From the NCBI GenBank assembly GCA_964036315.1, contig OZ038492.1, forward strand, positions 32,660,062 to 32,724,061: a DNA stretch of 64,000 nucleotides, read 5' to 3'. This DNA comes from Acanthosepion esculentum (lineage: Eukaryota; Mollusca; Cephalopoda; Sepiida; Sepiidae). The notes below the pieces were generated by a model that saw only the letters and a program-made list of their open reading frames with translations, had not been told where the DNA came from and did no database searches. Below, piece by piece: positions 32,891 to 43,810 of the stretch. Numbering within the stretch: position 1 is the stretch's first letter; each line of letters opens with the position of its first letter. The translations under genes were made by a program, and so were the position numbers.

Positions 32891-34135
32891 AGTTTCTACT
32901 TCAGCATTTCCGTGGTTGATGGAATGTCAAGTAGGGATTTAATTTTGTATTTCCTCTTGATCTTTTTGCACTTGCGTGTGGAAATATTAGGGTTTCTGGT
33001 AAGCTCATCTAATATAGAGAGCTCACATCTGAATTCTTTTATTTCTCGTAACAGTTTTGCTTTCCAAGCTGGCTCTCTATGTCTGTTAACTTTATTTATT
33101 GCATTGATCCCAAGCTTCCGAGTCGCTGTTGCGTATATGACGTTGTTAACTTCAGTGATGTTTCCCGGTGGTTTATCTGTTAACAGTGTTTCCAGAGCAG
33201 CGTTGTATATTTTCACAATGTGCTTGTTGGAATTCGTCATCTGGATTTTAGGTAGCTGGTCTCTTTCTGACAATTGTATGAAAGTTACTCTGCTGAGTAC
33301 TTGGATGACCTGGTTTTTCGCTTTCGGTGATTTCAGGTTTGTGGTTTTCAAGGAATTCTAACTTAATGTACCTGGAGTCATCCTCAGTGACATTGTCTGG
33401 AGAACTGCAGGTTATGTTTAAGATAGAGTCTTTGATTTTATTTCCTGGGAGGTTATTTCGTATTTCATTTGTTTTAGTTTTTACCTCATCCGCTGTCACA
33501 TTACTTATTTCTACATTCATCTCATTACAGTTTGAGTAATGGGTCATAGTATTTTGTCTTATATCTAATTTTATCCTATCTATTTCTGTCTTTGAGAGTC
33601 TGTTGTTCCGCATAATGTCCCTACGGATATTAGCAATCATGTTTGGATTGAGGTTAGGTCTTATATCATTTCCCACCATACTTCTCCATATTTGCTATGT
33701 TTGATTGGTGGTGTTCTTTGCTGAGTTTTCGAGTGCAGTGAAGAATGATGCCATGACTTATCGATACTCTTCGCAGGTCCATTTCGTTCGTTTTCTTTTT
33801 ATTAGTCGATTTGGTATTGAGTTACTTGGTTCAAGGTTGGCAATAATCCGGTTAAGGTGACCTAGTGTCTCTTCGTTTGTGGAAGAGTTTGTTCCAGTGA
33901 CAGATTTTTCGTCCTCAGACTGGTTCCTCTCTGAGGGACGCGGCCCTTGTTGACCAGGGTGACGACCGACCCGGTATGAAATTTTATATGTATTCATTGA
34001 AATTGGTAGAGATTTGCTTTTTAACCTTGACCGCCAAGGGGTAATTATGTTCAAGTTACCAGCTTCAGGACGACTCTGGAAAAAGGCCCAAAAGCACGCC
34101 CAACATGATATATCGGAGGTGGAATAGTTCATGAA

Positions 34136-34679
34136 AATGTAGTGTGTTCAGTGAGGTAGAATATACTAAGTTTTAACTTAGTATAACTCAGAGTGACAAC
34201 TCCCAGGGGAAGTATCAGATTTTAGTATCTAGAGTTATATAAAAAAAGGGAAGAAAAAGGAAAGAGAAAAGGGAAATCCAAATGAAAGAATTAAAGTTAA
34301 ATTGAGTCAAAGGGATTTAGAATCATAGTAAAGAAGAAGTACAGGAAATGTATAGTTGAAAAAAAAAGGTACAACATTTACCATTTCATACATTTTTGGA
34401 GCATGGCACAAGTGATTTAAAAAGATGTTCAACTCTCCGTCGCCAACGACAGATACTTATCAAATTTTATGGGGTAGGCTGGACCTTCTACTACAGTTTG
34501 GCAGGGGGACTATCAAAGAATTCATTAAACAAAAGGCTAGAGATAAGGGAAAATATATATACATTGCCGGTCATCTCTCAAACTCCTAGACACTAAAAGA
34601 TAAATTTTACATTTTCGCTCAAAGAGAAGACAAAAGGCAGAACATTGTAAGATAATTACACCTGTAGCCATGAAAAATT
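34136..34679. other. LINE 5' flank with a 22-bp palindrome
   Basis: ATACTAAGTTTTAACTTAGTAT (about 34,164-34,185) is a perfect 10-bp hairpin. A near-identical palindrome TACTAAGTTAAAACTTAGTA occurs at about 43,295-43,314. Otherwise no gene or known repeat. Confidence 0.5.
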
Positions 34680-34827
34680 ATTATTATTATTATTATTTGA
34701 ATTCCTTTGATTTCTGGTGTATACTGATTTCTTTCTGGGTACCAATCAGAGACCTAAGGTCAGAAATAGCATCCTGACATTTTGCACTGAGTATCTTTTG
34801 AGGAAAATAAATAAGATCATATATATA
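34680..34827 (-). repeat. R4/Dong-like LINE 3'-end unit flanked by (ATT)n
   Basis: The (ATT)n run at 34,679-34,697 is followed by the complement of the 3'UTR unit (CCTTTGATTTCTGGTGTATA, GGGTACCAATCAGAGACCTA, TTTGAGGAAAATAAATAAGA). It is in the same orientation as the LINE. Confidence 0.8.
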
Positions 34828-35372
34828 GACGGAGCAGTGTTGAGGCTGAAGACAGGCCTTGGAGGCCTACAGAAGTGAGGTCTTCTGAGGTGATCGAATA
34901 AGTCAATGACCTCATTCAGTCTGACAGAAGGGTGACAGTGGATGACATTGCAAGGACTTTGAGCTTATCTGTTGGGACAAACGCAGGGGGTCATCAGTCA
35001 GAAGGAGTCATCTTGCACCATAACAACGCAAGGCCTCACACAGCAGCCCAAACGGTGCAGACCATCAACGAGCTGGGCTGGGAACTGTTCCCTCATCCCC
35101 CTTACAGCCCAGACCTTGCCTCTTCAGACTTTGACCTGTTTGGTCCCTTGAAAGCGTTCACGAGAGGCACGAAGTTTAAAAGTGACGATGAAGTCAAAAG
35201 TGTTGTGAGCGACTGGCTGAGACATCAGTCCAAAGTTTTTTTTACCCTGAAGGAATACGGAAGCTTGTGCACAGTGCTGGGAGACTACGTTGAAAAATAA
35301 AAAAAAGTAAGCTTCTATCTGTATTAGAAGTCCTTATACCGAAAAATTCACCTTATTTATTGAATGACCCTC

Positions 35373-35373
<1 letters not shown>
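34828..35373 (+). pseudogene. Mariner transposase relic with internal deletion
   Basis: One reading frame (stop TAA at 34,899-34,901) gives RSSVEAEDRP...VTVDDIARTLSLSVGT, the helix-turn-helix region. It then jumps to GVILHHNNARPHTA, WELFPHPPYSPDLASSDFDLF and a C-terminus ending GDYVEK (35,300). The segment with the first catalytic Asp is deleted, and the second Asp is Asn (HHNNARPH where mariners have an Asp-Asn pair). The third acidic position, SSDFDLF, is kept. The 3' TIR candidate TTATTGAATGACCCTCA lies at about 35,353-35,370. The TA-rich flank follows. Confidence 0.85.
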
Positions 35374-35458
<85 letters not shown>

Positions 35459-35459
35459 T
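35374..35459. repeat. (AT)n array
   Basis: AT array with one TACAT interruption, directly next to the mariner end. Confidence 0.95.
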
Positions 35460-35540
35460 GTTATTATTATTATTATTTTATTTCCGGGTACCAATCAAAA
35501 ATGGCATCCTGAAAATTTCCACTGAGTATTTTTTTATGTT
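35460..35540 (-). repeat. Truncated R4/Dong-like LINE 3'-end unit after (ATT)n
   Basis: ATTATTATTATTATT then TTTCCGGGTACCAATCAAAA, GGCATCCTGAAAATTTCCAC, TGAGTATTTTTTT, a short version of the unit at 34,680-34,827. Confidence 0.75.
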
Positions 35541-36030
35541 ATCATGTCCTCTCTATACAAACCCTAGGCGAACGAGGAGAGAGAAACAAATCCCCACTCG
35601 CTCTGCGCGAATAGTGTGCAAGCAGTTGGGTTAGTGTGTATGAAGGTCAGCCGAGAAGGACAATGTTGCCGCCAAAAAGCGACCCACGTGGGCCAAATCG
35701 TGGAAGTTAAAAATTAGTTATGAGTCGATGTTCGCCGAGGCAGGGTCGAAGTTATCATAACTCCGGGGCACATCCAGAGCCCCGTAAGAAAACTCGCCGA
35801 AAAGAAGACAAACCCCCTTCAGAAAAGGGAATAAGATAAGTACTGCCATTTCCGAAACTATATCCTATGCAAAGGTTAACGGGCCTTAGAAAAGAAAAAG
35901 AGAAGGAAAAATAGAACAAACGAAACCCTAATGACTAAATTTATTTTCCAAGAAAAAAAAGAGAAAGAGAAGACCTGTAAGGGCACATGTGTTAAAGAAG
36001 AAAAAAGAAAGGAAAAAAAAGAGAAAGAAA
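35541..36030. other. Unassigned GC-richer segment, then A-rich
   Basis: 35,541-35,840 is clearly less AT-rich than its surroundings (CGACCCACGTGGGCC, AACTCCGGGGCACATCCAGA). No long frame or RNA fold recognised. It could be the 5' region of an unrecognised retroelement. Confidence 0.35.
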
Positions 36031-36032
36031 CC

Positions 36033-36033
36033 C

Positions 36034-36122
<89 letters not shown>
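36033..36122. repeat. (AT)n array with ACAT interruptions
   Basis: Simple repeat; the frames over it are artefacts. Confidence 0.95.
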
Positions 36123-36129
<7 letters not shown>

Positions 36130-36565
36130 AAAGAAAAGAGGAACTGTGTGAGGACGTTAGCCTTGGCCAGGCTCTATAGATATAAACTTTATGACAGAAA
36201 GAGAAAGACATTTTTTTTATTATAGTTACGATTGTGTTGCTCTTTTATTCATGTTGTATGTTGTGTTGATAAATGTTTGTCATTATGTAAATATATGTAT
36301 GAATATGTACATGCATTGTTTTGCTTTGATTATTTGATGTCCATCAGTGTTGTTGCATTGTCCCCCACCCCCGAGCCAACCAGGATCGAGAAAATCCCGT
36401 CATCCAACTTTGGATAATTACCAACCTATAAATTCACATCCGGACAGACAAAAAACGGGAGACGGAGAAGAGTTTGGTGGTATATGAACCAACGTAGTGG
36501 TCCTCCCTGCCACTTCACTGATTTGCCAGAAGCACTCCCCGTTTAGTAAACTCAGTGCAACGTCA
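36123..36565. other. Unassigned
   Basis: No recognised repeat or gene. Confidence 0.4.
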
Positions 36566-36850
36566 CAATATATATACAATATATATATGTACAATATATA
36601 TATACATACAATATATATACAATATATACACAATATATATATACAATATGTATATATATACACAACATGTATATGTAATATATGTACACAATATATATAT
36701 ACACAATATATATGCATACAATATATATATTACAATATATATAGAGAATATATATATATACAAAATGTATATATATACACATGTATATATAATATATGTA
36801 CACAATATATATACACAATATATATATACAATATATATATATATATATAC

Positions 36851-36902
<52 letters not shown>

Positions 36903-36930
36903 ATATATATATATATATATAATACTATAT
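36566..36930. repeat. Compound (AT)n/ACAATATAT array
   Basis: Roughly 365 bp of ATATACAATATATAT variants with some TGTATAT. Extended frames on both strands are Tyr/Ile repeats only. Confidence 0.95.
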
Positions 36931-37120
36931 ATTTCCATCATTGAGCGACAGCACCCTGGAGAAATCCTAAGTAATCCAAGAATCTAGTGGCCCAAAGGTA
37001 ACCAGAAGACTGTTTGGACAAATCTTGTCAAAGAGATTTCATTTATCCTTAAAAACAATCTTAAGGGTCCCATAGGGCGACAGATCAGTTCCTTTTGTAG
37101 AATAATATACGACGTTTGCT

Positions 37121-38330
37121 TTGAATGGTTTAATCAGTAATGAGGAGAAACGACCAAATCGACGTCGAATCCAGAAAGGGAAGTTACGATCAGAGCAAAG
37201 ATTACTGAAACGCCGATTTAAAGAAGCTTCAATTCATGAGAGGAAAGGCCTTCAAGAACTCATGAACGATATCAGAAGGAAGATTCTAGTGATATCTAGA
37301 GCTGAAAATCAAAGGAAGCATCGGAGGAAAAGGCGGCAGTCTCGGAGATCTTTCTTGTTAAATCTGCATGCGTTTGCTAAAAAAATTTTCGTGTAAGCAA
37401 AGAGCGGCAAGCTTGATATCCCAAAGCAGGAGCTGGAGAATCACTTGAAGCTGACGTATTCAGATAATATGCGAGATATATCAATCCCTCTTATAAAAGA
37501 TGTACCAATGCCTCAAGATCCGACAGATATGTTTGATGATAGTGGGATAAAATTAAGTCAAGTCCGAGATTTTGCTCGAAAGGCACGCGCTGGTAGTGCC
37601 CCGGAATGAATGGGATATCATATAAACTATATAAAAACTGCCCATGCGTTCTCAGGAAACTTACTGTCCTCCTTTAGCGGGTTTGGAAGCAGAATATTGT
37701 ACCACAAGAATGGTGTTTGGCTGATGGTATTTGTATACCTAAAGAGATGGATTCAAATAGCATTTCCAATTTTCGCCCCATATCCCTCATTAATGTAGAA
37801 TGAAAACTATTTTTTGGAGTCCTTGCTCGTCGCATGACAGATTTTTTTTATAGAAAACGATTACATAAACACATCTGTCCAGAAGGCTGGGATAGCTGGC
37901 TTCCCTGCTTGTCTGGAGCATGCACAAATGATATGGAACTCCATACTATCAGCCAAAAGAAATAAAACAGAACTCCATGCAGTATGGCTTGATCTTGCCA
38001 ATGCATATGGTCAGTACCACATCAATTAATAGGAATGGCTCTTGACTTTTTCAATTTCCCTGGCAAGATTAAGGAAACTATAATGAAGTACTTCAACTCA
38101 GCTTTCATGAGATTCACCGTCAAAGATTACTCTACCAAGTGGCAACCACTTGAGATCGGCATCATGATGGGCTGCGTGATTTCCCCGCTTCTTTTCGTTT
38201 TGGCCATGGAATTGATTTTACGAGGTGCATCAACCACAGCCAAAGGAGTGATGACTGAAGAACAACTGGTCCTTCCCCCTTCTAGGGCGTTTATGGATGA
38301 TATCACAATTCTCGTCCCTTCTAAATGATC
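37121..38330 (+). pseudogene. RLE LINE 2: linker and reverse transcriptase
   Basis: Frames carry EWCLADGICIPKEMDS and NFRPISLINV (about 37,720-37,795), TSVQKAGIAGFPACLEHAQM (37,880), AVWLDLANAYG (first catalytic Asp, about 37,985), LEIGIMMGCVISPLLFVLAM and the catalytic AFMDDITILVPS (38,035-38,328). At least four frame breaks. Confidence 0.8.
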
Positions 38331-38363
38331 TGTTAGAAAAATATCATTTTCATATGGGCGAGA

Positions 38364-39810
38364 ATGAAGGCAAAGCCCAAGAAAAGTCGAAGTCTGTCAT
38401 TAGTCAGGGGGTCTGTTAAGGAAACCCACTTCAAAATTGGTGATGACACGATACAAACAGTAAAGGAAATGCCAGTAAAGAGCCTCGGACGGCTGTATAC
38501 AATCCCACTCACTGATCGACATCGGGGTACAGAGGTTCATAAATCAGCTTTAAAGGGACTAATTTCGATCAATAGAACCTATCTGTCCGGCAAAATGAAG
38601 GCGTGGTGCTATCAACATGGTCTACTACCCCGACTTTTGTGGCCGCTGCAAATGTATGAAACTGCATTATATCGTATTGAGCGCATTGAGCAAGTGGTTC
38701 AATAAGTATTTGCGTAAGTGACTTGGAGTTCCTCCTTGTTTTTCGAAAGTGGGGTTGTATACCAAGTCCGGACACCTGCAGCTTCCTATATATTCATTTG
38801 TGGAGGAATTCACGGTTGGGAAGGTACGCCTTCATATGATGATGAGGGACTCAGCCGATGATTGCATACGGAGGGTGCATCCAGAGATTAAATCTGGTAC
38901 AAAGTGGTCAGCTGCAGAGGCCACCCAAGAAGCAGGAACCAGCCTGCGAGTCAGATATATCATGGGCGTGATTCAGAATAATCGGGCTGGATTAGGAAAC
39001 ACGACGCACAGGTACTTCTCCAAGAAGAAAGCAAAGGGGAAAAGGCGTATGGTGATTGAAGAAGTCAAAATGTTCGATGAGGAGCATAGAATAGCCACTG
39101 CTGTTACCCAAGCTAAACAATGTAACTGGACAACCTGAAATGATATTGAACCCATTAAACTTTCGTGGAATTCATTAATTGCGATGGAGCCGATCCTTCT
39201 TCGATCTACATACGATCTTCTCCCAAATAAAACAAACCTGAAAACGTGGGGATACAGAGATACAGATCTCTGTTTTTCGTGTAAAAAAGACCGAGATACC
39301 TTGCGTCATGATGTACACGTGGCGACACAACAAGGTATTAGAGGTGATCAGGGGTCTAGTAATAACACAAAGTGAGACAGCAAACCAACAGCTTGTGGCA
39401 GTCAAGGAAACTAAGATCGAATTCCATAAAGAAGGTGAATGCCCTGCAAAGAAAAAACAAAGAGCCCCCAAAATGAAGCTGCTGAATGGTGCCATTGATT
39501 GGAAGGTTTCATTGGATCTAATGACATCCTTAAAATGTCCAATACACATCGCACAGACAGACAAGCGTCCCGACATCGTGTTGTGGTCCAACTCAAAAAA
39601 GATTGTTTTCCTAATATAGTTAACAGTCCCTTGGGAAGAGAACAGGGTGGAGGCGCACGAACTAAAGAAAAACCGGTACGAGTCACTGCGTGCCGAATGT
39701 GTGGAAAATGGACGTGTCATGTGATGCCTATTGAGATGGGGTGTCGTGGGTTTCTGGGACATTCGGTCATTTCCTTCCTTTCAAAAATAGGCATCACTGG
39801 CCGTTAGTTG
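38364..39810 (+). pseudogene. RLE LINE 2: post-RT, CCHC and nuclease region
   Basis: 38,364-38,705 (VKSLGRLYTIPLTDRHRGTE) and 38,749-39,138 (LYTKSGHLQLPI, MMMRDSADDCIRRV) are the thumb and linker. LCFSCKKDRDTLRHD begins a CCHC knuckle that is then frameshifted. The nuclease keeps RPDIVLWSNSKKIVFLI, but the next codon, a conserved acidic position, is TAG (39,617-39,619). Reading on in the same frame gives LTVPWEEN and GCRGFLGHSVISFLSKIG (after a shift) to the end. Confidence 0.8.
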
Positions 39811-39899
39811 AAGAGCGTTTCGCATCACATTCAAAATACAGTTCAGCATGCGTCAGGTTGGATTTGGTTGAGATCAAAACAAGCAAATAAAATGCGCGC

Positions 39900-41040
39900 A
39901 ATGTTGGTGATCTGATGAGTTTCGCTCTTACTGGTCACCTAACATGCGCAAGTGAAATATTTGCGTGGTCGTCTATAACGATTTTTACGAGCGCGTCAAT
40001 AACGGCAAACGCGTTCAAGAAACTTTCATTGCGGATAGAAGCTTTATCTACCTCGAGGTTGGCTTTAATACGCCGCGCATTGACAGGAGATTCGATTATG
40101 GCGGGGATTGTTAGGGACGCGTTCCCTTTCCTTACTATCAGTCCCCCCAGCTCGCAAGTCGGGCGCCATCGTGGACCCCGGGATCGATCGGATTTCCTTC
40201 GTGAGTGTCGGTCGGCCTTGTTGGCTGTTCCTCGGTTCGGTGACCTTTCTCGGTATAGGAAGGTCTTCTATCGTCTTCTAGTGGAGGGGATCGCGAAGGA
40301 TTACCTACGTGAGGAGCTCGACGTGTCGGAGGATGAGTTTCGCTCTTACTGGTCAGTGGCGGATTATCTCAGTAACCCTGAGTTTTCGCTTACCTGGCGA
40401 TTGGCTCGGAATCGGCTGCCTCTCAATAACAAAGTCTTCATTGCCAGACTGTGAACGGTGTGGCCTTGCTTTAGAGGAAACGGCTTCGCACGCCTTCTAC
40501 CATTGTCCCCGAGTCCGCCCCTTATGGGACCATGTCGGCGAGTTGACGGCTCGTCTCGCGCCCGAAAAGCTAGTGCCAATTGATCGGGCATACGCGTGTA
40601 ACAATGTGTCGCCCCGTATTCTGGGGTGAAACGAATGGTGTTTCTGACGCTGCTGACCACGGCCCGAATGGTGATTTGGACGACGCGACAGGAGGAAGTC
40701 TTGCGAGGCAATCGTCTTTCTAATCAGGATCTGATCCAATTCTTTGAGCATCATCTCAAGATGAAGATTAGAACTGATAGAAAACGCTTTCATTCGACAG
40801 TCTTCGGCGAAAGTTGGGTGAAAGAGGCGTGCTTGGTTCGTTTGAACGGGGCTAGCCATGATTTTCTCTTTTAGGTCAACCTATATCACATCGGGGCGGT
40901 TTCCTGTGGAGCCCTCCCCTGATTAGGTTAGACAAGCTTTGTGTAACTAGTTAATGTGAGTAAGTGTTGTTCCCGGCCATATCTTCGGTTATTATCCAGG
41001 TTGATGAAATAAATAGTGCTGAAAATATATGCATCGCCTA
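39900..41040 (+). pseudogene. Tx1/L1-like LINE ORF2 C-terminus with zinc-binding RT domain
   Basis: ORF2 end in three frames. 40,090-40,454 reads RDAFPFLT...RKVFYRLLVEGIAKDYL and LTWRLARNRLPLNNKVFIARL. 40,450-40,629 carries CERCGLALEETASHAFYHCP (C-x2-C-x8-H-x3-C). 40,626-40,874 carries VFLTLLTTARMVIWTTRQEEV. This is the zinc-binding region found after RT in Tx1/L1-type elements. The rest of the LINE is missing. A 3'UTR-like stretch follows to about 41,040. The start contains a rearranged 23-bp copy of internal sequence. Confidence 0.65.
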
Positions 41041-41062
41041 ATAATCAATTATAATTATATAT

Positions 41063-41272
41063 TGTGATTTTCCAAGCGTAGCTTAGATGTGGCACAAGGC
41101 CGAAAGCATTGAACACCCCCCCCCCCAACATATGATCAACATATGATCAAACTCACTACTAATTGATATAGCGTGTAATGGTTAGGAAGCTTGCGACTGA
41201 GTAGTGAGTTCGATTCTCACACTTGCCCCTACTTTCGGCCTTGTGCCACATCTAAGCTATGCTTGGAAAATC

Positions 41273-41275
<3 letters not shown>
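41063..41275. mobile_element. Inverted pair of family D SINEs
   Basis: The minus fragment GTGATTTTCCAAGCGTAGCTTAGATGTGGCACAAGGCCGAAAG (41,068-41,108) faces a plus copy, 41,170-41,275, with GTGTAATGGTTAGGAAGCTT, the B-box-like GAGTTCGATTCTCAC and CTTTCGGCCTTGTGCCACAT ending in AAAATCAC. The pair can form a roughly 40-bp stem. A (C)n run and AACATATGATC repeat lie between them, and an AT array follows. Confidence 0.75.

Positions 41276-41352
<77 letters not shown>
41276..41352. repeat. (AT)n array
   Basis: Directly at the 3' end of the family D SINE. Confidence 0.95.
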
Positions 41353-41353
<1 letters not shown>

Positions 41354-42420
41354 GTGTGTATGTGTGTCTGTGTAATTATATTTGTACTTAACTGTCTCAT
41401 TCTGTTCATATCTATCAAACTTTACCTCTCCCTCGCCTCTTTGTTCTTCCAATCTTACTTTCACCTTACTTTCGTTGTTTCATACTTTCATTATTTCCAA
41501 TTTTGTTGTTCATTTTCTTCCCATTATACACACTCCCTCTCTCTCTCTCTCTTTCTCTCTATCTCTCTTTCTCTCTCTCTTTCTCTTTTTGTCTTTATCC
41601 TTCTCTCTCTTAAACTCATAATATTTCTTTCGTTTTTCTGAATCTTCATTTCTTTTTCTTTTCACCCCACTTTCACAGACGTTTCCTTTCGCTTTTGTGA
41701 TGCCTTCATAATCTGAAATGAATCTATTTTTTTCTTTCATCTATCTACTTCCCCCTCTTTTTTAATCTTTTCTCTCTTTTCTCATCCTACATCTCCTCCT
41801 CCTCCTCTTCTTCTTCTTCTTCTTCTTCTTCTTCTTCTTCTTCTTCTTCTTCTTCTAATCGTTTATATATTTCTTCCCGTTGCTGTAGTTTTGTATAAAT
41901 GTAGTTTATTAAAAAATATTGATCGCGCACAGATGATAAAAATACTAAAGTTGCTGCAAGCAGAACTAAAACACAATTAAAAAAAAAATAACAATATCCA
42001 GATAATCAATAAAGATGCATCTGAAACCGAAAAGGACATCAGAGATCTAAGTTTTTTTTTTAAAATTGCTTAATTAAAAGAAAATTCTTTTTTTCAAATT
42101 TATATCTCATTTTTTCATACATATTTTTTACTTGAGATCTTTGCACCGTTTTCTTTGAGTACATTTCTGTCAATTCCTTCTTCTTATAACCCATCAGTTT
42201 TTAATTCTTATTTATAGTTGCATTGACACAGAACTTCTGATGGAGGACACTGTACTGAAAATTAATGGAAAAAAAAATTAAATTTAATATAGACACTCTT
42301 TTTCTTTCTATGAAATAAAACTCCAAAATCATTCGTCTGAAAACAGTTTTTTAAGATTAGAGTTGATGGGTATCATCAGTAAATAAACTGTTTGAATAAT
42401 TACCGATAACATATCATTAT
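41353..42420. other. Pyrimidine-rich non-coding with (CT)n and (CTT)n
   Basis: (CT)n at about 41,531-41,590 and (CTT)n at about 41,800-41,856. No gene seen. Confidence 0.7.
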
Positions 42421-42424
42421 ATTT

Positions 42425-42520
42425 TCATCTTTTATGCGTCATGCTCCTTCAGTACGTGGAAGATCATAGCTCTCCACAGTTTCTTACTCTTCGTACCTCG
42501 AGTTGATATTTTTAATCATT
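42425..42520 (-). pseudogene. RTE-like LINE, extreme C-terminal fragment
   Basis: TATGCGTCATGCTCCTTCAG and GATCATAGCTCTCCACAGTT match the ends at 25,815-25,870 and 15,555-15,580. Confidence 0.5.
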
Positions 42521-42597
42521 TCTCCCTAAGCAGGGTGATAATGCCACTAAGACGCATTATTGTTCTGAGGGCGAAAGAGAATGATATTTTAGTAAGA

Positions 42598-43292
42598 ATA
42601 ACTTGACGCTTGGGGAGTCGAGCATGCCGTTCACTTTCGCTTGTGTTTTTTGCGAAGTATGTCGTCGATATTAAAACTGAATTCCAGTGATTAAATACTT
42701 TATTAATAATTATTTTTAATTTTATTTTTTTTTTTTTCTTGCTAAAAACTAACGCCTGCTAACCTCATTTTCCTTTCTTCAATTTTGTTTTTAATATAGA
42801 CCTCTGGGAATATAATCTGTTAGTCCACTTAATAGCCAATGTTTGAGATTTTCAGTTTATTTCTATCGTCAACTGCCTCCATTGAAACTTGCCGGCTCGA
42901 AAAGTCTCTGGTCAGAGACTATTGTCTTAAAGTCTCTGGTCAGAGACTATTGTCTTGTGGGTGCCATTTTGATTTGGACTTTCTCCTACAAAAAGCCCTA
43001 CCCCGGCCCACTGTTATGGTTGTGGAGAAGGGGTCGTACGATCCCCCACTGCCACCAACACTGCGTTCTTTGTAACTTGACGCTTGGGGAGTCGAGCATG
43101 CCGTTCACTTTCGCTTGTGTTTTTTGCGAAGTATGTCGTCGATATTAAAACTGAATTCCAGTGAGTAAATACTTTATTAATAATTATTTTTAATTTTATT
43201 TTATTTTATTTATTTTTTTCTTGCTAAAAACTAACGCCTGCTAACCTCATTTTCCTTTCTTCAATTTTGTTTTTAATATAGACCTCTGGGAC
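42598..43292. repeat. Direct duplication of about 220 bp with a 28-bp inner tandem
   Basis: 42,600-42,810 (TAACTTGACGCTTGGGGAGT to ATATAGACCTCTGGGA) recurs at 43,074-43,290. Between them AAAGTCTCTGGTCAGAGACT + ATTGTCTT occurs twice in tandem (about 42,899-42,954) and contains the palindrome AGTCTCTGGTCAGAGACT. The second copy leads into the 5' region of the CR1-like LINE. Confidence 0.85.
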
Positions 43293-43810
43293 TTATACTA
43301 AGTTAAAACTTAGTACCATATGTCTTTCCTATCCCCCAGTACCCTCAACTTGTATATGCCCTGCAACTATCCCAACTTCATCCCCCCCACTGTTTTGTTC
43401 TGTCATCGTTGTATATGTTTTATGTAATTGGAGAAGGTAGGCTTTCCTACCGCCCGGTCAACACTCCTCCCTCTTCTATTGGACGCGAGTAGAGGCCCAA
43501 ACCTTGTTTCGTGTTTAGGAAGGGGTTCCCGGATCTCTTTCTCTCTCTCACTGGCCTCTGTACTGGTGTCGCTGTGTTCCTCCCATGATGCGCACAGTCT
43601 GTGGCATTGCCTGTTCATTCTGAGGGTACACGGTTGACAGTTACCTGGTTGCTGTTTCCGACTGGTAGTTAGGAGCCCTAACTCTTGCGTAGCGTCTTGA
43701 GCGGCCGCTCTGATCAACAGTTGCATAATATCGGGGTGTCTGTAGTGCCATGTCGCGCATGGATAGGTGTCCCTGCAGTCATTTCTGGTGGGCAACCCTG
43801 AGGCCACATT

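Larger units (their letters stand above)
30262..34135 (-). mobile_element. R4/Dong-like LINE with restriction-like endonuclease, minus strand
   Basis: One long ORF, now broken into several frames, runs right to left: N-terminal region with GRHPGQQGPRPSERNQSEDE and KRTKWTCEEY (33,758-34,132); linker (32,896-33,679); RT (31,816-32,890) with the catalytic YMDDLKLFA; post-RT region (31,216-31,602) with SDGGRGLVQLEL; and a CCHC knuckle followed by a nuclease region (30,430-31,075). A 3'UTR unit lies at 30,285-30,395, flanked by ATT/AAT runs at 30,266-30,284 and 30,390-30,409. The absence of an AP endonuclease and the C-terminal CCHC plus nuclease put it among early-branching restriction-like-endonuclease LINEs. 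Association with (TAA)n is known for Dong of Bombyx. Confidence 0.8.
36931..39850 (+). mobile_element. Restriction-like-endonuclease LINE (R2/NeSL-like assemblage), plus strand
   Basis: A single ORF broken by stops and shifts. Linker (37,121-37,396) rich in Arg/Lys; RT region from 37,400 to about 38,335; post-RT (38,364-39,138); CCHC region (39,184-39,330); nuclease (39,308-39,800). It lacks an AP endonuclease. Ends near 39,850. A different clade from the 30-34 kb LINE, because the sequences around the RT and nuclease differ. Confidence 0.8.

Noticed and set aside
33327..33539. Plus-strand frames in 32.5-33.5 kb
   Set aside because: Shadows of the minus-strand R4/Dong-like LINE.
36497..36987. 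Several overlapping 100-140-residue Tyr/Ile frames on both strands
   Set aside because: Simple AT/ACAATATAT repeat; both strands are open because the repeat contains no stop codons.
41204..41641. 145-residue plus frame across AT and CT repeats
   Set aside because: Composite of SINE, AT array and pyrimidine tract.
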